From contig JBAZPZ010000022.1 in the NCBI GenBank assembly GCA_041645495.1, positions 1-25,854 on the forward strand: a DNA stretch of 25,854 nt, given 5' to 3'. Origin of the DNA: 0-14-0-20-45-22 sp041645495. Its GTDB lineage: Bacteria; Fidelibacterota; UBA2242. Under the pieces are notes generated by a model. That model was not told the DNA's origin. It ran no database searches and saw only the letters and a list, made by a program, of their open reading frames with translations. Position 1 is the first letter of the stretch. The number at the start of each line of letters is the position of its first letter. Of this stretch, positions 24,571 to 25,854 are shown in pieces. The translations under genes were made by a program, and so were the position numbers.

Positions 24571-25650
24571 TTATGCCATTTTTGCCAACACTGAGTCGAT
24601 AACCTTCAGCAGTTCTTTCAACTCGGCAACCGTCCGGTCTGCCATGTGAGCGATCCGGAATGTTTTTTCTTTGAGATCGCCGTAACCGTTGGATATTTGA
24701 TATCCGACTTCGCCGATCTTCTTGTTCAGGTCGGCGACGGAAATTCCGCGCGTGTTGCGAATCGTCGTCAGCGTGACGGATTCAAATCCTTTCGCAGAAA
24801 AAACCTCAAACCGTTCGTTCGCCCATTCGCGGGTGATTTTCGCCATTTCAAGATGACGCGCGTACCGGTTTTCCAGACCTTCGACATCCAAAATATAGTC
24901 GAGTTGTTTGTCGAGCGCGAACATGTGCGAAAGCGACGGCGTGCTGGGATATTGATAGGGTTTTTTCAAGACGTAGGAATAGAGTTCCACGATGTCGAGA
25001 TACGACCCGCGAAATTCGACTAATTTGGCATGTTCCAGCGCTTTCAGCGAAGCTGAGCAGATCGACATTCCCGGCGGCAAGCCGATTGCTTTTTGCGTGG
25101 AAGTGATGCAGACATCGATGCCGAGTTTATCGACTTCGATTTTGGTACCAGCCATTGACGAAACCGAATCGACCAGCCAGATGATGTCCGGATATTTTTT
25201 ACGAACTTCGGCGATCGCGGCAATCGGATTCATCACGCCGGTCGAAGTCTCGTTGTGGGTAATCGTAAACACGTCGTATTTGCCGGTCGAAAGATATTCA
25301 TCGACAATTTCGGGCGTCGTCGGCTGTCCCCATTCGGCTTTTACGCAATCGACCGGGATGTTGTTGGATTTGGCCAACTGCGCCCAGCGATCTCCGAACG
25401 CTCCCACCGAAAAAACGACGGCTCGTTTCGCCGTACAACTCCGAATCGAGCCCTCCATCAGACCTGTTCCGGAAGTTGTCGAGAGTAAAATCGGATTTTG
25501 CGTGTAAAAAACCTTCTGGAGTTTTTCAGAAATTCTCTGCTGAAGAGCAGTCGCGTCTTTGCTCCGATGCCCGATCATCGGCGTTGCCATTGCGGAAAGG
25601 ATTTCCGGACGGACATCTACCGGGCCGGGGATAAACAGTTTCTTGTGCAT
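24571..25650 (-). CDS. Class V aminotransferase (probable phosphoserine aminotransferase role)
   Basis: A 359-residue PLP-dependent class V aminotransferase of the alanine-glyoxylate / SerC-like group. The N-terminus KLFIPGPVDVRPEILSAM and MIGHRSKD are typical, TSGTGLMEG is the phosphate-binding region, and LVDSVSSMAGTKIEVDKLG holds the Asp that contacts the pyridine nitrogen. ITSTQKAIGLPPG contains the PLP-binding lysine, and the C-terminal RIAHMADRT contributes the substrate carboxylate Arg. With serA next in the operon, the likely reaction is 3-phosphohydroxypyruvate plus glutamate to O-phosphoserine. Other amino donors and acceptors are known in this group, so I leave the symbol empty. 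ATG 25650 is chosen because of an ideal AGGAGG site; a TTG overlapping the upstream TGA at 25686 would give 13 extra residues. Confidence 0.9.
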   Translation of the reverse strand: MHKKLFIPGPVDVRPEILSAMATPMIGHRSKDATALQQRISEKLQKVFYTQNPILLSTTSGTGLMEGSIRSCTAKRAVVFSVGAFGDRWAQLAKSNNIPVDCVKAEWGQPTTPEIVDEYLSTGKYDVFTITHNETSTGVMNPIAAIAEVRKKYPDIIWLVDSVSSMAGTKIEVDKLGIDVCITSTQKAIGLPPGMSICSASLKALEHAKLVEFRGSYLDIVELYSYVLKKPYQYPSTPSLSHMFALDKQLDYILDVEGLENRYARHLEMAKITREWANERFEVFSAKGFESVTLTTIRNTRGISVADLNKKIGEVGYQISNGYGDLKEKTFRIAHMADRTVAELKELLKVIDSVLAKMA

Positions 25651-25685
25651 AAAACCTCCTGATGAGTTTATTGGGTTGATTTCAG

Positions 25686-25775
25686 TCAATTTTTCAACGC
25701 ATCGTTCACCATAGCCAATGTATCAATTTCCTTGCCAATCTCTTTTTCATCTGCAAACGGTCGTTGTTTTACCAT
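25686..25775 (-). CDS. Short 29-codon ORF upstream of the aminotransferase
   Basis: ATG 25775 to TGA 25686. It starts two to three bases after the stop of the preceding gene fragment, with GGAAGG and TAGGAT just upstream, and encodes a charged, helix-prone peptide (MVKQRPFADEKEIGKEI and a further 12 residues). No family is recognised. It could be a translated small protein, a coupling leader or simply chance; the good ribosome site and tight junction favour translation slightly. Confidence 0.35.
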   Translation of the reverse strand: MVKQRPFADEKEIGKEIDTLAMVNDALKN

Positions 25776-25778
25776 ATC

Positions 25779-25854
25779 CTACCTTCCAATTTTAAAGATA
25801 TATTCCAGTGATTCCACAACAATTTTCTGTTTGAGCGATGACGTGCCGAACAAA
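25779..25854 (-). CDS. 3' end of an unidentified gene (truncated by window edge)
   Basis: The last 25 codons of a minus-strand reading frame end in TAG 25779. The visible residues, LFGTSSLKQKIVVESLEYIF plus KIGR, have ordinary protein composition, and the other two frames look worse. The product cannot be identified. It probably precedes the aminotransferase gene in the same transcript. Confidence 0.4.
   Translation of the reverse strand, partial: LFGTSSLKQKIVVESLEYIFKIGR

Noticed and set aside
1..25854. CRISPR array, insertion sequence, prophage or integrase
   Set aside because: No regularly spaced direct repeats, no transposase or integrase motifs and no phage structural genes were found. 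The AAA_14 ATPase is the only gene with a mobile-like character.

Overview
This window is ordinary chromosomal DNA, with no phage, IS element or CRISPR array, from an uncultured-type bacterium of the FCB superphylum. It resembles the Marinimicrobia / KSB1 / Calditrichaeota / Ignavibacteria side of that group more than a classical Bacteroidete. Three features support this: a glycosidase ending in a type IX secretion (T9SS) 'YPNPFN' sorting tail, a DUF4835 protein of the kind linked to T9SS in Bacteroidetes, and a large DUF2723 membrane protein. The phylum assignment is inference. All but one of the genes lie on the minus strand.

Layout from left to right. (1) 1-971: 3' truncated secreted protein with an LPP20-like domain and an Ig-like segment (minus). 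(2) 1160-2002: the only plus-strand gene, DUF4835. (3) 2009-14219: a dense minus-strand run that transcriptionally reads K+ channel (TVGYGD plus RCK), cyclic-nucleotide-binding protein (ATGA overlap), valS, DUF4139 secreted protein, recG, DUF1844, DUF2723 and GT2 glycosyltransferase. A promoter is visible at 14259-14287 and several genes start with TTG. (4) 14319-15828: nitroreductase followed by a chloramphenicol-acetyltransferase-like gene. (5) 15941-17627: ResB followed by CcsA, a System II cytochrome c maturation pair. (6) 17688-20756: a Tat-lipoprotein D-aminoacylase followed by a T9SS-exported GH3 beta-N-acetylhexosaminidase-like enzyme, which suggests scavenging of peptidoglycan or amino-sugar material outside the cytoplasm. 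(7) 20988-22178: an AAA_14/DUF4143 ATPase preceded by two tandem palindromes overlapping its predicted promoter. (8) 22288-25650: a serine-biosynthesis-type operon of class V aminotransferase, short SerA and DUF1015, with no phosphoserine phosphatase visible. (9) 25686-25854: a 29-codon ORF and the 3' end of another gene.

No gap exceeds 300 bases. The points most worth following up are the DUF1015 protein, whose DGHHR motif sits in a ser operon lacking serB; the twin operator in front of the ATPase; the K+ channel whose RCK domain lacks the classical acidic calcium ligands and is translationally coupled to a separate cNMP-binding protein; and the paired exported D-aminoacylase and GH3 enzymes.
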